Assembly (NCBI GenBank): GCA_033002965.1 | Contig: JAURVB010001844.1 | Location: 62,001-126,000 of the forward strand | DNA length: 64,000 nucleotides | Origin: Piper betle | Taxonomy: Eukaryota > Streptophyta > Magnoliopsida > Piperales > Piperaceae | Direction of reading: 5' to 3' | In this document: piece by piece, positions 36,601-49,669 of the stretch | How positions within the stretch are numbered: position 1 is the first letter of the stretch | How the letters are laid out: every line of letters begins with the position of its first letter | The notes under the pieces: model-generated | What the model was told of the DNA's origin: nothing | Database searches by the model: none | The model's input: only the letters and a program-made list of their open reading frames with translations | Translations under genes and position numbers: made by a program

Positions 36601-39600
36601 CTTCCCTTCTCCTAAATTCCTCTTTTCCTTCCATGCCGCTCCCCGTCACTCTTTCATCTTCCCATGGCAGATAGAGGCACTTGGCGTACATTTGAAAGGA
36701 AGTGCTCGGGAGAGGAATGCTTGCTATAAAAATTGACTGCAAACCAGCTGTCATGCAAGTATGGTAAAATAAACAACCTAAATCCTCGCAAGGCAAGAAC
36801 ATAAACATCATATTAACAAGCATTGCCATAAAAAATAAAGCAGAAAACATAGATGCAAATGCCACATATTCAGTATTTCTTTTATGTAAGTGCATTTACA
36901 CTAGGATAAAGTCTACAGAAAAGGAAACTACAGGAAGAACCCCACCAAATTTCCAGCCTAATAAAAAGAAGAGATTTTATCTAACATATGGAAGAGCTTT
37001 TCAATCTAGACGATAACATGTGGATAAAGTTATCCACATAGTTTTTACCTAAGACCTTAAATCACAATAGATACAGTGAGTATTATTCATTTGAGCCATT
37101 CTAGATGACGTGAAGATGCAAGACAAGATTGTTCTTTGCCTACAAAATATTATTAATTCTTAAGTAAATAAGAAACCTATATGACATAATAAGAAGTGAT
37201 TGGAGACACAGATCAACTGAAAAGGGGGAAATAAGAGAAACTAACCACAAATGGAACAGGTGCATCAAGAAAATCTAGCATGTCATTCGGCAAAACCTGA
37301 AATCAAATAAAGAAAATGCCTATCATAAAACAAGTGGCACAGTGTAATGTATACACAAGACCAGAACTTAAATTTTGGAGGATGCATTAACGGTGGATAA
37401 AATTGGAAGAATATACATTCGAAAATTCAAACAGGCAATCTACTAATATGTTCACCCAATACACCTAAAAAATAATAATATCGGCAAAAACCCGCTGTAC
37501 TCACCGGCATCAATAAGCTTTGCCATTGGTAAGGTCGAATTAAAGGGATAATGGATAGAACTAATGCAGATAAGACACCCTGCAAAAATTCAAATAAAGA
37601 TAACAAGCAACAAAGTAAATTTCTTTAAATTTGATAACTTCAAATCTTTAGCTTCAATCCCCCTCCTCTTAGCTGATCTGAATTCTAGTCCTACCCATAC
37701 ATCAGAAATTTTACTAAAAAGGTCTGAATGGTTAGATAAAAAGATAAAGGAAATATGCACTTTTTGTCATTTTATGGTTATTTGGATAGCAGTAAAGCTG
37801 AAAGCAGGTTATAAAATTTCCTCCAAAAGCCTTAAATAAAACCTCTATACCAAACAAGAAATAAATCATGTTCAAAACACAAGAAAAGGCAATAAATTGA
37901 CGTCAAAGCCAAATCTTTTGTTTGCTTTAAAATGTATCATGTTGTTTTTCATTTCCCATAAATTTTCTTAAAAAGGACTCCTGCACAACATGATCATGCC
38001 CATATATACAGCAGCTAAAGGTGGCTGAAATCAAGATTGCAGAATCATTTTGGCCAAGTGTTATCAATAATAGTAAGTATATCAGTATCGAACCTGGTTT
38101 TTACGAGAAGGAAATGGTAGACATGAAGATTTCCAGACTTAGAGCAATATTTTAATTTTGTTATTATTATTATAAAATAATTAAAACATTCATGCCCGTT
38201 CTTTTTTCAAAAAGATTGAGTTTCTGTCTACATTGCAAAGATAAATAGTGGAAAGCAATTAAAAAAACATCTACACACCAAATTAGAACATATAAATACA
38301 ATTTGCTTCTCCAAGAGGGCACCGGCAAAAATCATCAAGACCTGAAAGAATAAACCAAAAACGGTCATAGGCAAACAAATAACCTCTTAAAGAAATCAAA
38401 TAAGGGTCAATCTTCTTCTTATAATTCTTTCACCAGATACCCAAAGGGTGTTGAGGACGTAGACCCTAAATTAGGATCCATGTGATTACAAATGAAAAAC
38501 TTTTTTATGGTCGGATGCCCTTCCTTCCGCCAACCCTCCTCCTTTATTAGGGCTTACGATTGGCAATGCACAAGCATTAGCGGAGTTAATCAGATAAAGT
38601 TCAATATAGATCGAAAATAACAAAATAGTCAAATACAATCAAACAAATGTAGTTAACTTCCCTATCTAAGATTATAAAAAAAGTGCATTTTTGTAGTCTA
38701 AAAGTGATCAAATAGATACACTCACATGTTCAAGCCTCAAATTCCCACATAAGCAAGCGACTGTCCACACAGACAATGCAGTCGCCTCTTCCTCTGCTAA
38801 AAGTGCACTATGAGCCTGTAAGACAAGATCATGATAAGAAAAAATCTAATTCCAAAAATTAACTTCCTTTTTGTAATTACCATTTGATGGTTGATAGTAC
38901 TTGATGATAATTTGCTTTAAAAAAGTGCTGGAAGTAACACACATAAATTTCAGTAGGCAAAATTATTGTGCATGCCGTGGTTTGTAAAAATTATTGTCAT
39001 TTGTTTGGGATTCATATGCCTAACACTTTTGGCTATCAGGTGGAAGTAAAAAGAGGTAGTGGTCCATAAAAATAATATGCAGAACCAATATACAATGGAT
39101 GTTGCTTGCCTTATGTGTTTTGCTAAAATGAATCCATATTACTGATAGAATGATTAACACATGAGAATCCAATTTTGAGACAAAAACTCAACAGAATTTA
39201 GCAGCAAAGGTTTTCATACATCTTGAAGGTTGTGTATATTGAAACTAACATTAAAAGATATCCCGCTCACTTTAACTTAGAAGGAAACATGCATAGGGGA
39301 TAACATAACAACTGAATGTATAATGATTTGGAGTTGGTACATTTACATACATGATGTACATCAATGAAATAGTATGCTGCTATTCTGAAACATAGTGTTT
39401 CCTTCCACTCCAACAATATGTCAAAGATTTTTTAAGAAACAAAAACCTACAGGGAAAAAGAATACAGATGATTAAATAAATATAACACATTACACTTACA
39501 TCTGCTACTTCTAAGCTCGTGCTACAAGATCTCAAATCAATTGTAGAGCCAGCAGTATATAACACTGTTTCTGCAGGTCTCTGGAATTTCACAGGATGAA

Positions 39601-42600
39601 GGTGCTCAAGAGGGTGAAAATTAATTGTTGAGCTCCGGGCGAGGCAATGCATCCGATAATACTCGCAAATTATTTGCAAAGACCCATGATTGTTGGCCTA
39701 AAAGTGATAATTAAAGGATAAATAAGGTAAAATTATGATAGTTTAAGAATTATTTTTAAGGTTGGTCCTTTTCAGATGACAATAGTATAAATTAGTGAAA
39801 AAACATAAACCTTTGCCCATTCAAGTATTTCATCATAATCACTGGATTCATCACAACCAAATGATGAAGTTTCTTCCAGCTCTGGTTCTTCCACGTGAAT
39901 CCTAAAATTTTCATCTGCATAAGGAGAACCCTGGACGCTGAACCACATTACATAAAACAAAAGTTGGTTATACAAAATCTAGTCTCAAGCTTGGTTACAT
40001 TTACTAATACTTGATAGTCTCTACATGTCTAGGTGCAATAAAGACTAGTAAGAATCATTTTGGCAACGACAAACATAAAAATTGAAGCATTCAAAATTGC
40101 AATTGCCAATTGACAATGTTGGTGTTTAGTCATCATACCTGGAAGAGGATTCAGAACTCTCATATTGATGATAACGCAACATAGGCAAAATTGCTTCTGG
40201 TAATCTTTTGTCATTAATTTGCTTCACATGATCATTGCATATCTGTACTGAAAATACAGATTCTTCACTCATCTCAGGGTCCTCAACCTCGAACTCTCCA
40301 AATGAACTATTGCTCTTGTGTGCAGCCATCCCGTTAGAAAATGAATTGCTCACACTGTAATCCTTGACAACACTGTCTACACCTTCATTGCATCTTCCAA
40401 AAGGTTCAATAAATGTGCCTTTTTCACCGTCTATTGGTTGGGATATATCTCTTGATGCTTCTTCATTGTCTTCATCTTGTTTCTGGTCTGAGGCTGCCAA
40501 TTCTAGCATGGCCATCCCATTCTTAAGCCGCTGAAATCTTTCTTCGGTAAATATACTACAGTTAAGTTCAAAAAAAAAAATGAATCAACTTACCAATTTA
40601 CTCTATTTAAACATATTCCCTTCTATGAAAGAGCTTCAAACTCGTGAAATCAAAACCAAAAGATATGCAACAGAAGTAAAAATTAAAACAAAATAAAAAA
40701 ATGAAAGAAGAATTAAATATTTTTTGGAAGAATAAGTGCGACTATAATAAAAGTTGAGAGGGCAAATGTAATGCTGAAGAATTAAAAGTTGGCATATCAC
40801 ATATCTGATGCTAAAAGGAACAGCACATACTTCTTTAGTACACCAAAATGCAGATCAAAGAAAGGCAATCTAGATAGGATGCAATAACATCGAGGTGTTG
40901 TCATTTGAAAATGGCTTAAAGACAATGAGTGTGGTTTTTCGTCAGCAAGCATTGAAATCAACCCTGATGGTTTCTCAACAATTTCTTCAACAAGTGCACA
41001 GCAACCATATAAAGTAGAATCATCGGCAACCTATTAAAAAAGACACAGTGAATCATAAATTCAAAAGGTTGCTTTGCATGTCAACTATAAGTCAAAATGT
41101 CCATAACAAACTAACAACGTAGTACATGATTGACGGACATATCCACTTGTGCATTTTTGACGTGGATAGGCTCTGTGTCCAAACAAGACAGGAAACTTGC
41201 TGTGCCCCTCCACTATTGATGGGAATATATAGGTATTTTGGCAATGAGTTCCATTTCATTTAATAATAAGCTCATTCCCTACTAAGTTTGCCTAGAGATC
41301 GATCCTTGTCATCCAAAGTTTCTTAACATAACAAGCATTAATATATAAGTCTCTAATATACCTGGATAACATATGATGCACTTATCTACAGCCTAGAGTT
41401 GAATTAGATACCTAAGTGGAAACTAAGGACCAAAACACCAAAATGAAATAGATGCATAAAAGATTTCTGAGAGAATCAACTGTCGGTTGGAAAATCCAAA
41501 ATAACTGTGAATTGCTTTGTCAATATCACAACAATGTATGTGGAATAAGAATTGCAATCAGCTTTGAAAATCAGACACAAGATGCAATTGTTGCCTGACT
41601 TTTCAAGACAAGAAAACATACATGAAGCCAGATGCTCAACAACATGGACTTTTCAAACAGTTGGCTAGCTGCGCAACACACAGCCAGTATACTTCACATC
41701 ATTGTTCATATACCAATGATCAGAAGTAGATAACTAAATTATTATATACATCTTTGACTACATGTGACTTCGTATTGAAAAAACAAAGCATAAATCAAAC
41801 AATAAATCAAATTGATATATGGACCAGCCAAAGCACCAACTCAATTCAAGTAGAAGTTGATAGCTATGTAACCACAATTTACCTGTAAACGGAACACAAA
41901 ACATAAATTGCTTTGATTGAGGTGTTGCTGCATATTGGAAAAAGTTCACATTATCCAAAGAAGCTGAATTCATTTAAGTCAAATAGGTAAGATCTCAAAT
42001 AGGTCAAGAGTGGGTAAAATAAATTTAGAAGATGAAAAGTATAGCCAGTTGACAATATCTCACAACAAGCTAGGGCAAAAACACAAAATACTTTAAGTGT
42101 ATAAGTCATGTATTTTATATGAGTCATACCATTTGGTACCTAACAGATCAAGGTTTTCCTAAACAATCGTATGCTGGAAATCTGATTATTTTTCATGATT
42201 TTCAGAAGTCAATACTCTAAGTTTTCAAAGAAAAGGAGAATAATCATGTTGTTCCCTATGATCAATTCTTAAGCTTCCTTCTGACTTGTTTGTTGAGGAT
42301 TTTAAACCTTCTAGTCTTTGGCATTCATTAAGAAGGTCTTCGTGACTACTTGTACATCTCTATTGTCCACTTGGTCTTGGTTTTCACCACAAAATGTATG
42401 GCATGGAAGAAAAGGCAATGCCATCAATTTGTCATCACTTCCTGTACAAGTGCCATAGTTGCTACAAGAGAGAATTGAGTCTCACTTTATTAAAGAAGTG
42501 AACATCTTGCCAAGTATCAGCTAGCAGGACTACAATTAGCCCTCTTTTGCAATCAGCCAGTTTAAAATTATTAGTTACTTGTTGTGTGCCACCCCAACTT

Positions 42601-45226
42601 GGCTCCATACAATGGTAGTTGCACGCCTGCACCAATGGGTGTGGTCAGGTCAGCCGAATGGCACTAGCCAGCCTAAACTTCAACACAAAATTGTTCCATC
42701 AATCCAATCAGCTACATCATTATGGTGGATGCATCATGCGACCAATAGCTATGGCACTTTCTGCGTTGTCACTAAGTATAACAGCCTGACCTAATTCGTG
42801 CAAAATAAAGGGTTTATTTATTTCTTCAAAAGTGATCAACCAAGTTAAAGATTATAAGCAACATCCTCACTAATATACTAAATTTTACCCTAGTAGATAC
42901 TACATATAGGACTAACTAACTCAACTAACTAATTAATTGGAGAATCTTACATTTCACCCACTTTAAGGAAATTTCATCCCAGAATTATTTTTTATAGTTC
43001 ATAAACCTAATCTGAATTTGTATCCAAACAAACCTCCATCATTCAACACAATCCTGGGTTTGTTCTAATACTACTTATTATAGCCTGACCTAATTAGTAC
43101 AAATTAATGGACTTAGCCATTTCTTCAAAAATGGTAAACTAAGTTCAACATTAAAAGCATTATCTAATATACTTGATCTTCCCTCGATAGACATTAGATG
43201 TGAGATTAACAAATTGAACTAACTAATTGGGGGATCTTACACTGGCCTGTGCTACCTCTCTTTTTACTTGCCTTAGGCAATGAAGGTTACACTGGCCTGT
43301 GCTACCTCTCTTTTTTACTTGCCTTAGGCAATGAAGGTTACTTTTCTTTCTAGACTAACCAATCCAACATGTGTCTTCTAGCAATTTTTAAAGGTAAAGT
43401 TCACAAGTAAAGGTAGAATAATTCTTTGTTCAATATAAGGGGCAATTTTGACCGATAAATAATTCTTATGGCATTTTTTTAAGGTATTAAAACATGTACA
43501 GGCATAATAGTCTCCCACATAAGAAATGACGGCCATCTTAACCTGTTAACTAGATTTTTGCAATCATTCAAATACAAAATAAAGAACTGGCCGACCTATA
43601 TGTTTTTCATTCTTCAAAAAATGTCAAATCCTATTTTTGAAACTAAAAAGCCTTGAAAATTCAGTCAAACATTTAGTCTACCTGACCAAGCAGTATCTCA
43701 TTCAATGCACTCAATGATGGGGTTTTTTCAATAGCATGAACCTGGCAATGCACTTCAGATCAATAGATTAGCATTACAATGACAAACACAGAAAGATGGA
43801 AGGATGTAAATCAAACCTCCACCCCGGCAGGGAAGCAGAAGGAAAGAAGATCCTTGTACTTAAGTGGTAGCTGCTTTTCCGGAGGGTACACAAATAGTAC
43901 CTGAAATTAACAAGAATTTTATAGCATTTGTAAAACATAAAATAATTTTCATATTCAAAGTGTAGACCAAACAGTACATCTTATACAAAAAACCAATAAT
44001 CACCTGCGGTTCTAGACTGCCACAATTTTGTGAATTGGGTGTTGCAAACTTCAATGTTTTTGAGCCATCAAAACTCTTCTCGAGCATTTGCTTTTGAAGC
44101 TCCTTTATATCACAATAAGGACTAAGCCCAACCACCACAATGCTCTCAAAAAGCCTGGACGGTTCTTTGACAAGTTTATGATCCTGCAGAAATCAGATCG
44201 TTGACTAAATAAGTTCAGAGAGAAAGTACATAACAGATTCTGCATTGTGAGTATTTGTTACTCGCTGCTCTATGCTCATATGAACAACAAAAAAATGTTG
44301 TAAGGCGCCAAAATTCCTTTCTTTGTTGAAACAAACAAAATGCCATTCCCAAGGATTCGAAACTAATAAGATGGTTTGTACATTATCTATTGAAGTTCTT
44401 TAAATTCAAAACGAAGCTTTACTCGTAAGGATATAATTATAGTCCTTGCTGTGTAAAATCTGCCAAATCCTCAGAAGATAGAACATGTTCAAGCAACTGT
44501 AAAGAAAACACACACCAAAAAACAAAAAACAAAATTCATGTCACGATTTTTTAAAACAAGATTATCCCTTTAAAGCTTGTGCAAAAAGCGAAGTCAGATG
44601 CACAGCAAATCAGTTCACCAAAGTTATAATAACCAATTGTCCATTACAGGCTTCAAGGAAAACAGACATGATTCAATATTCCTGTTCAATGAAGCCAGCA
44701 AAAATAGTTGAGGTTTAATAACTTTTGTAAGTTTTAATGACATTTAATTTAAACGTATTGAATAACACTAAAAATGAACCTCTAGCTGGCCTCAAGATAG
44801 ACCAGCCTCTTCCCAAATTCCAACCAAGTAGGCTGTTTATCTGAAAGGAACCCACCAAGTCTCGGCAATAACACTATCTGTCCATTTATGTTAAAGAAGC
44901 AGTAAGATTGCACAAGGCCTTACCATGTGCATGTGAACATTAGCCCATTGTCGCTTTTGAGAGGTAAGAACTTCTGGGTTGTAGTTCACTCCTTTTCTTT
45001 CTGCAGATAGAGTTGAAAGACCTTTCAATACCTTAGCAACATGGCGTTGAATTTTTTGAAATTGGCCATCACTGTTCTCATCTTTGGTAGAGAAAATAAT
45101 AGATGGGCGACTAGAAAGAGCAGTGGCCGCTGCAGCAGCTGCAGCTACAGCTCTCGCAACATCCTCAGTAGACTGCATCCAGTAGGATGGTGTCCACACA
45201 GGACTTCCTGACTCTTCATTCGCCAT
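33700..45226 (-). CDS. DENN (AEX-3) domain protein, At5g35560 type
   Basis: Plant DENN protein; DENN modules typically act as Rab guanine-nucleotide exchange factors in membrane traffic. Coding exons: 44924-45226, 44004-44183, 43817-43900, 43682-43741, 41883-41927, 40831-41030, 40139-40555, 39811-39937, 39500-39697, 38726-38815, 38279-38341, 37505-37579, 37246-37296, 36027-36104, 35323-35456, 34929-35036, 34235-34300, 33700-33768. With one base restored they give about 782 residues, close to the Arabidopsis protein. Landmarks: Ala-rich N terminus with SYWMQSTEDVARAVAAA; EPSRLFESIVVVGLSP; VLFVYPPEKQLPLKYKDLLS; RCYCILSRLPFFDLHFGVL; an acidic 138-codon insert; LLEKQIVFICSNLGVLSALV and RPYQWQSLLMPVLPNDMLDF of the central DENN; and ESYLAKKRPVHECTDIQVEA and DTQLFSVHTDLVLSFYQ at the end. 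ATG 45226 begins MANEESG and follows an in-phase acceptor. Exon 35323-35456 is 134 nt where 135 is needed. Confidence 0.95.
42778..43240 (+). repeat. Two diverged copies of an intronic repeat (period about 305 bp)
   Basis: Inside the large intron 41928-43681, a block with agcctgacctaatt...atttcttcaaaa...gaactaactaatt...tcttac occurs at about 42778-42955 and again at about 43081-43240. Non-coding. Confidence 0.7.
43241..43341 (+). repeat. 50-bp tandem duplication in a DENN-gene intron
   Basis: Two almost identical units starting actggcctgtgctacctctc and ending aatgaaggttac abut at 43290/43291. The second has one extra T in its T run. It looks like a recent duplication. Confidence 0.95.
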
Positions 45227-46184
45227 TGGTGCAGATGAGACAACCAAAAAGACGTCCTAATCTTTCTGAATCCTATAAATTTAACCAATAGGATATAAAA
45301 TACATTCAACTTGACATTCAAAATAGGCACTAATATATTATAAAATGCTTCTATGAAACATAAGCAGCATATTGCATAGCTCAACAAACTCCAGTATTGT
45401 TCATAATCAATGCATTTTAATGGTGTCATTGTCTTTGCAATTCTTATTATGTACAAATAAATTGTCATAACTAGTGTAAATCAACTCCATTTATGACAGC
45501 AGTGTAAACAAACACTATTTATTGACATTACCTATTCCCTCCACGATGCAAGCTTCCTTGACCAAGCAATTGCAAACAGATCACAAAAGCTGGCGGCTTG
45601 GTTACGACGATGGTTACACTTCCTATAGCTCAAATACTGCACAGTTCCATTAGTACAAACTCTTTTTATCTTTTCGTCCAACCATAAATAATCGTTACCC
45701 TGTCAAGAATTTCATACATACCTAATAAGAACTCGCTTAGACAAACAGTAAAAACTCTAAATAATCAATACTGTCAAACACAAAAATCAATCAAACCATC
45801 AAGAAGATAAGGTGATCTGAATTATTCTCGTTCAACATTGAATATGTCCGAATTCTCATTCAACATCGAATATGTTACCTAAAAAATAGGTAAATATATA
45901 GGGCAGAAAATCACTCAAATATTCAACTTAGCTTGAATATAGCAACTACAATCATGAAACTAACAAAAAAACCTGAAAAAAAACGAAAAGTAAAATTACA
46001 ACTTATCTTTGTTAACCAAAACAATATATATATATATACCCGATCATCAACATCCAGTTGGTACTCAAACATAGAACTGCAAAACCCCATCGATTAATCC
46101 TAAGAATCAAACAAAAACATAACAAAAACGCAACATCGCCAAGATAAAAGAATGCATCCCAATCAACAAAACAAATAATCTCAC

Positions 46185-46410
46185 CAAGAACAACACCCGA
46201 CGCGACGCGGAGCCCGGGACCGCAAAAACCGGCGCAAGAATCGGCGAGCCGGCGCCAAGTTTGACGGCTAGCGATATCAATTTCAGACCAAATAGCAACA
46301 ACAACAGGAAGAAGAAGACGACGAAGGAAAAGAAGAGGGAGGATGGTTGGGAATAACCGGCATGGCCGCACCGAGTCCCTCCTCCGGCGCTATCACAGGG
46401 AACTCGCCAT
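46185..46410 (-). other. Probable 5' leader exon of the DENN gene, with upstream ORFs
   Basis: A GC-rich block ends in a good donor (TTCTTG|GTGAGA at 46185/46184) and could splice to the acceptor just before 45256, 30 nt upstream of the DENN start. It contains two upstream ATGs: 46410 opens a five-codon ORF (MASSL), and 46363 opens a longer frame with a hydrophobic stretch that runs to the donor. A further leader exon between 45.5 and 45.7 kb is possible. Transcript evidence is not available to me. Confidence 0.5.
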
Positions 46411-46439
46411 TACTGCACGCGAGTTCGAGCGAAGGTAGC

Positions 46440-49400
46440 TGTGATAGATTTAGTGATTACTAATAATAATTATATTATTATATTATTATCGTTTCTAAGA
46501 CGCTTCAAAATTGCATGTACGTAAAATTTCTGTAGGGTGTCTAATTATTTTCTATTTATTCATGTTCAATTAAAAATAAATTTTCGAAAAACGGTCGGTT
46601 TTTTTCAAAGCGGATCTAATGATTCTTACTTCTTAATTTTTTTTCCAAAGACAAATGATGCTCGGTTTACTGACTACAAGCATAGGTTTCTTTTACAAGA
46701 TTAAAGTATATGTTGGCTATAAAATAATATTTATTTTTAAAAATAATATTTAATGTTAATAGTTAGATTATATTGGGAAATAAATTTTTATTCGCGTCGT
46801 ATTAGATGTGCCCTTTCATGTGCCCGTATTATTTTTGGCTTAATAAAAAAATTAGTTTTATAAAAACAGGAAGTTAATAAGTGGGTTATTTATCTTAGTA
46901 AAAACAACCCATTTAAGAGCACAGCTACTGCAGTGCACTAAACAATTTTCCTACGTTCAATACTATCTCAAAAGTGTGGGCATTGATAAAAACAAAAGAC
47001 AACAAAAAAACATCATTAAGTTTATTATTATTGATATAAAATTATATTGTTGTCAAGAAAAATATAATTTAAACCGACCGAATAAAATTGTTGAAATAGG
47101 GTTCCACTCCTAAAATTTCACACCAAACCAAATATATTTTTTTCCAAAATTGAACTAAATTGTACTGAAATATTTTGATTTAATTCAATTCAATTTATTT
47201 AAAACCAAAATAATTAAAACTACCTTAAAATTAATTATTATTTTGTAATAAATAAAATCATGATATAATTTAAACATTCAAAGGTATTTATACACACATA
47301 TTATATTAAATATTTCAAATAAATTATAAATAAATAATAATAATAATAATAACCCCCATAAAATATAAATTTTACTTTAAAAAAAAAATAGTCGGTTGCA
47401 GTTTAGTTTGGTTTTGAACTAAAATTTTCTGCACATAAAAAATTTACCCTAGGTTCAATCCAAACCGAACAAATAATTTTGATTCAGTTCGATCGGTTAT
47501 TACTTGTTTGGACTGAAATCTGAAAAATCTCAGATCTCAACTTATACATAATTTTATTTTTTCATCAGTAGGAAAAAATTTAATTATGTAAAGGAAATAA
47601 TTAAATAAACCAGACGTATGGATAAAGTAATACTTTTTTATAGTGCATGGAGCTCCAAGTTTCCTACCCAACTATATTTTCGTCCTAATTGCGCTGATAA
47701 ATGCAAGGAACAAAGTGCGACATATATAGCCCGACCTGATAGACGACCGCGCGGCATCTACTTTCTGTCGTTTTTATACAATGTATATATTGAGATTGTC
47801 GGCGACGTGGCGTTATGAGCGAGGGGTTTTGTCAAAGTTAGGAAGCGTTCGGGATTTGAGTTTTGCCAATAAGCTTATACCAATCCATTAATCACCTAAT
47901 TCCGGACATCTACCATTTTTTGTTTCCTTGGTTGGGTAGGCGTTGATCAGTTTCACCCCATCTCCAAATCATCGTTTTTGTGGAAATTAAAACTGGCTCA
48001 TATATTGACCACTTCGTTAGCAAAGAGTGAAGACATATACTGTGGTCGGGAGGGTTTCGTGGGGAGCCCGCCGACCCCCAATTCATCATAGCAAACACGC
48101 AGACATCATAATAATAACCTTCGTCGCGTGGATAATGCTCATCTTCAAAAAACTGTATCACTACATGCAGTGCGACATTTATCCTAACAAGCTGCAATCA
48201 TTGTCGTCCACGCTACCTTGCTTTCTTTCACATGATTCTCATCATATAGAGACTGTTCCTGGTCATGTCTAGCAAACATTTTTTTCATATAATTATAAGA
48301 CATTGATGATTGATTCATATTCATGTATGAAGGGATGCATGGAATGTTAATCTTCTTGTTCTTGGTTATATATGAGGTTAAGGTCAGCCGAATGCACAGT
48401 ACTGTTTTTGGACCTTCCTAAGTCGATCGTGTGGTAGATCTAGGCTTCTAGCTACCATGCTTGATGAAAAGCGAGGACCTTGCCGATCTAGTTGTCCACA
48501 AGTGAGAGTCGTCTTTGTCGGAGCTAGCTGATCATGTATATCAAAGTTAGGTAATTAATATAGCCCACCAAACTGGAGGTTAATAACTCTTATCGAAGCT
48601 TGTTAATTAACGGTTGCTAGAATACTGTTTAAGATGATATAATAGATCGGGGTTAAATTGACAGAAATTATAGGGATTTGAAGTGTAGGTATTGGCTCTT
48701 TCTAGGAATGCCACTTTTTTTTTTTTTTGAATTGGGGCTCGGAGAAACTTGATGGACTCTTAAATCCTAATTAATGGGCTCAATGGATTTCCATCTTATA
48801 ACCGGTAGAAATAATCAATACCCACCACCTACAGTGGGTTTGTTATCCCCCAACCTGCCACCCTAATGGGCTTCAGTATCTAACAGTGTGCTATTTCCTT
48901 TGCATTTTTCTGGAATTGTCAAAACAATACTGAGGAAGGAATTAGGAGCAAACCTACCACTTTTACAAATGTGCGCATGATTTTGTGTGAAAGGGAAGGG
49001 AAGCATCTCAAATATATAGATTGCCTCAAACAGTTTATCCCTGATGATTACTAGGGGTGAGAGTTTCATCAGTAACGTTGGATCTATGTTTGTTAGCCTT
49101 GTGACATCTGAAGGGATTTTTTTAATATATATGCACGTCAGATAAAAATAAATAAATTATGAATGATCCAACTAAAGGAGATGTATTGTTGGTCTAGGAG
49201 TCCAATCCAGTTGAGAAACTTGTAAGTTGTGTATCATTTGTCAACATTGAGAAGAGCTGGCACCTAATATAGATCAAATGGCTAATCACTACCATTATCC
49301 TTTTTTATTTACTTTTTCTTACCTTATTACGTTGCTTGTTATTATTATATTATTTATTTCATTTGCATATACTTTGTATAAAAAATACTTTTCCAGGTGG

Positions 49401-49669
49401 TAAATATATTTACGGGAGCATGAAAAATGGAAGGGTAAATGACAAATGAGAATTAAATGTAACTCGTGATTGAAAATTCTATGAAGTCACTGAGTGCACT
49501 CATTTTTTTGAGGCGTTCTTGTAAATTCGTACAAAACGCTGGGCTCTTCGAGAAGCACGTTGAAGCCATCAGTATCCAGACGATAAATAACAAAAAGCAA
49601 CAAAAAAAATAGCTACCGACTGTTTGATCTAGATCGGTTTTCCGACAGCTTTGAGCAGAAGCCGCAGAC
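46440..49669. other. Intergenic region between the divergent DENN and GPI-protein genes
   Basis: Mostly AT-rich; no gene recognised. Open frames at 47618-47818, 47910-48197 and 48863-49069 match no family I know. The ends presumably hold the divergent promoters of the DENN gene (left) and the GPI-protein gene (right). Confidence 0.4.

Noticed and set aside
45226..45247. Upstream start (TTG) for the DENN protein
   Set aside because: It is not an ATG; the first in-frame ATG at 45226 gives MANEESG and the family-like N terminus.
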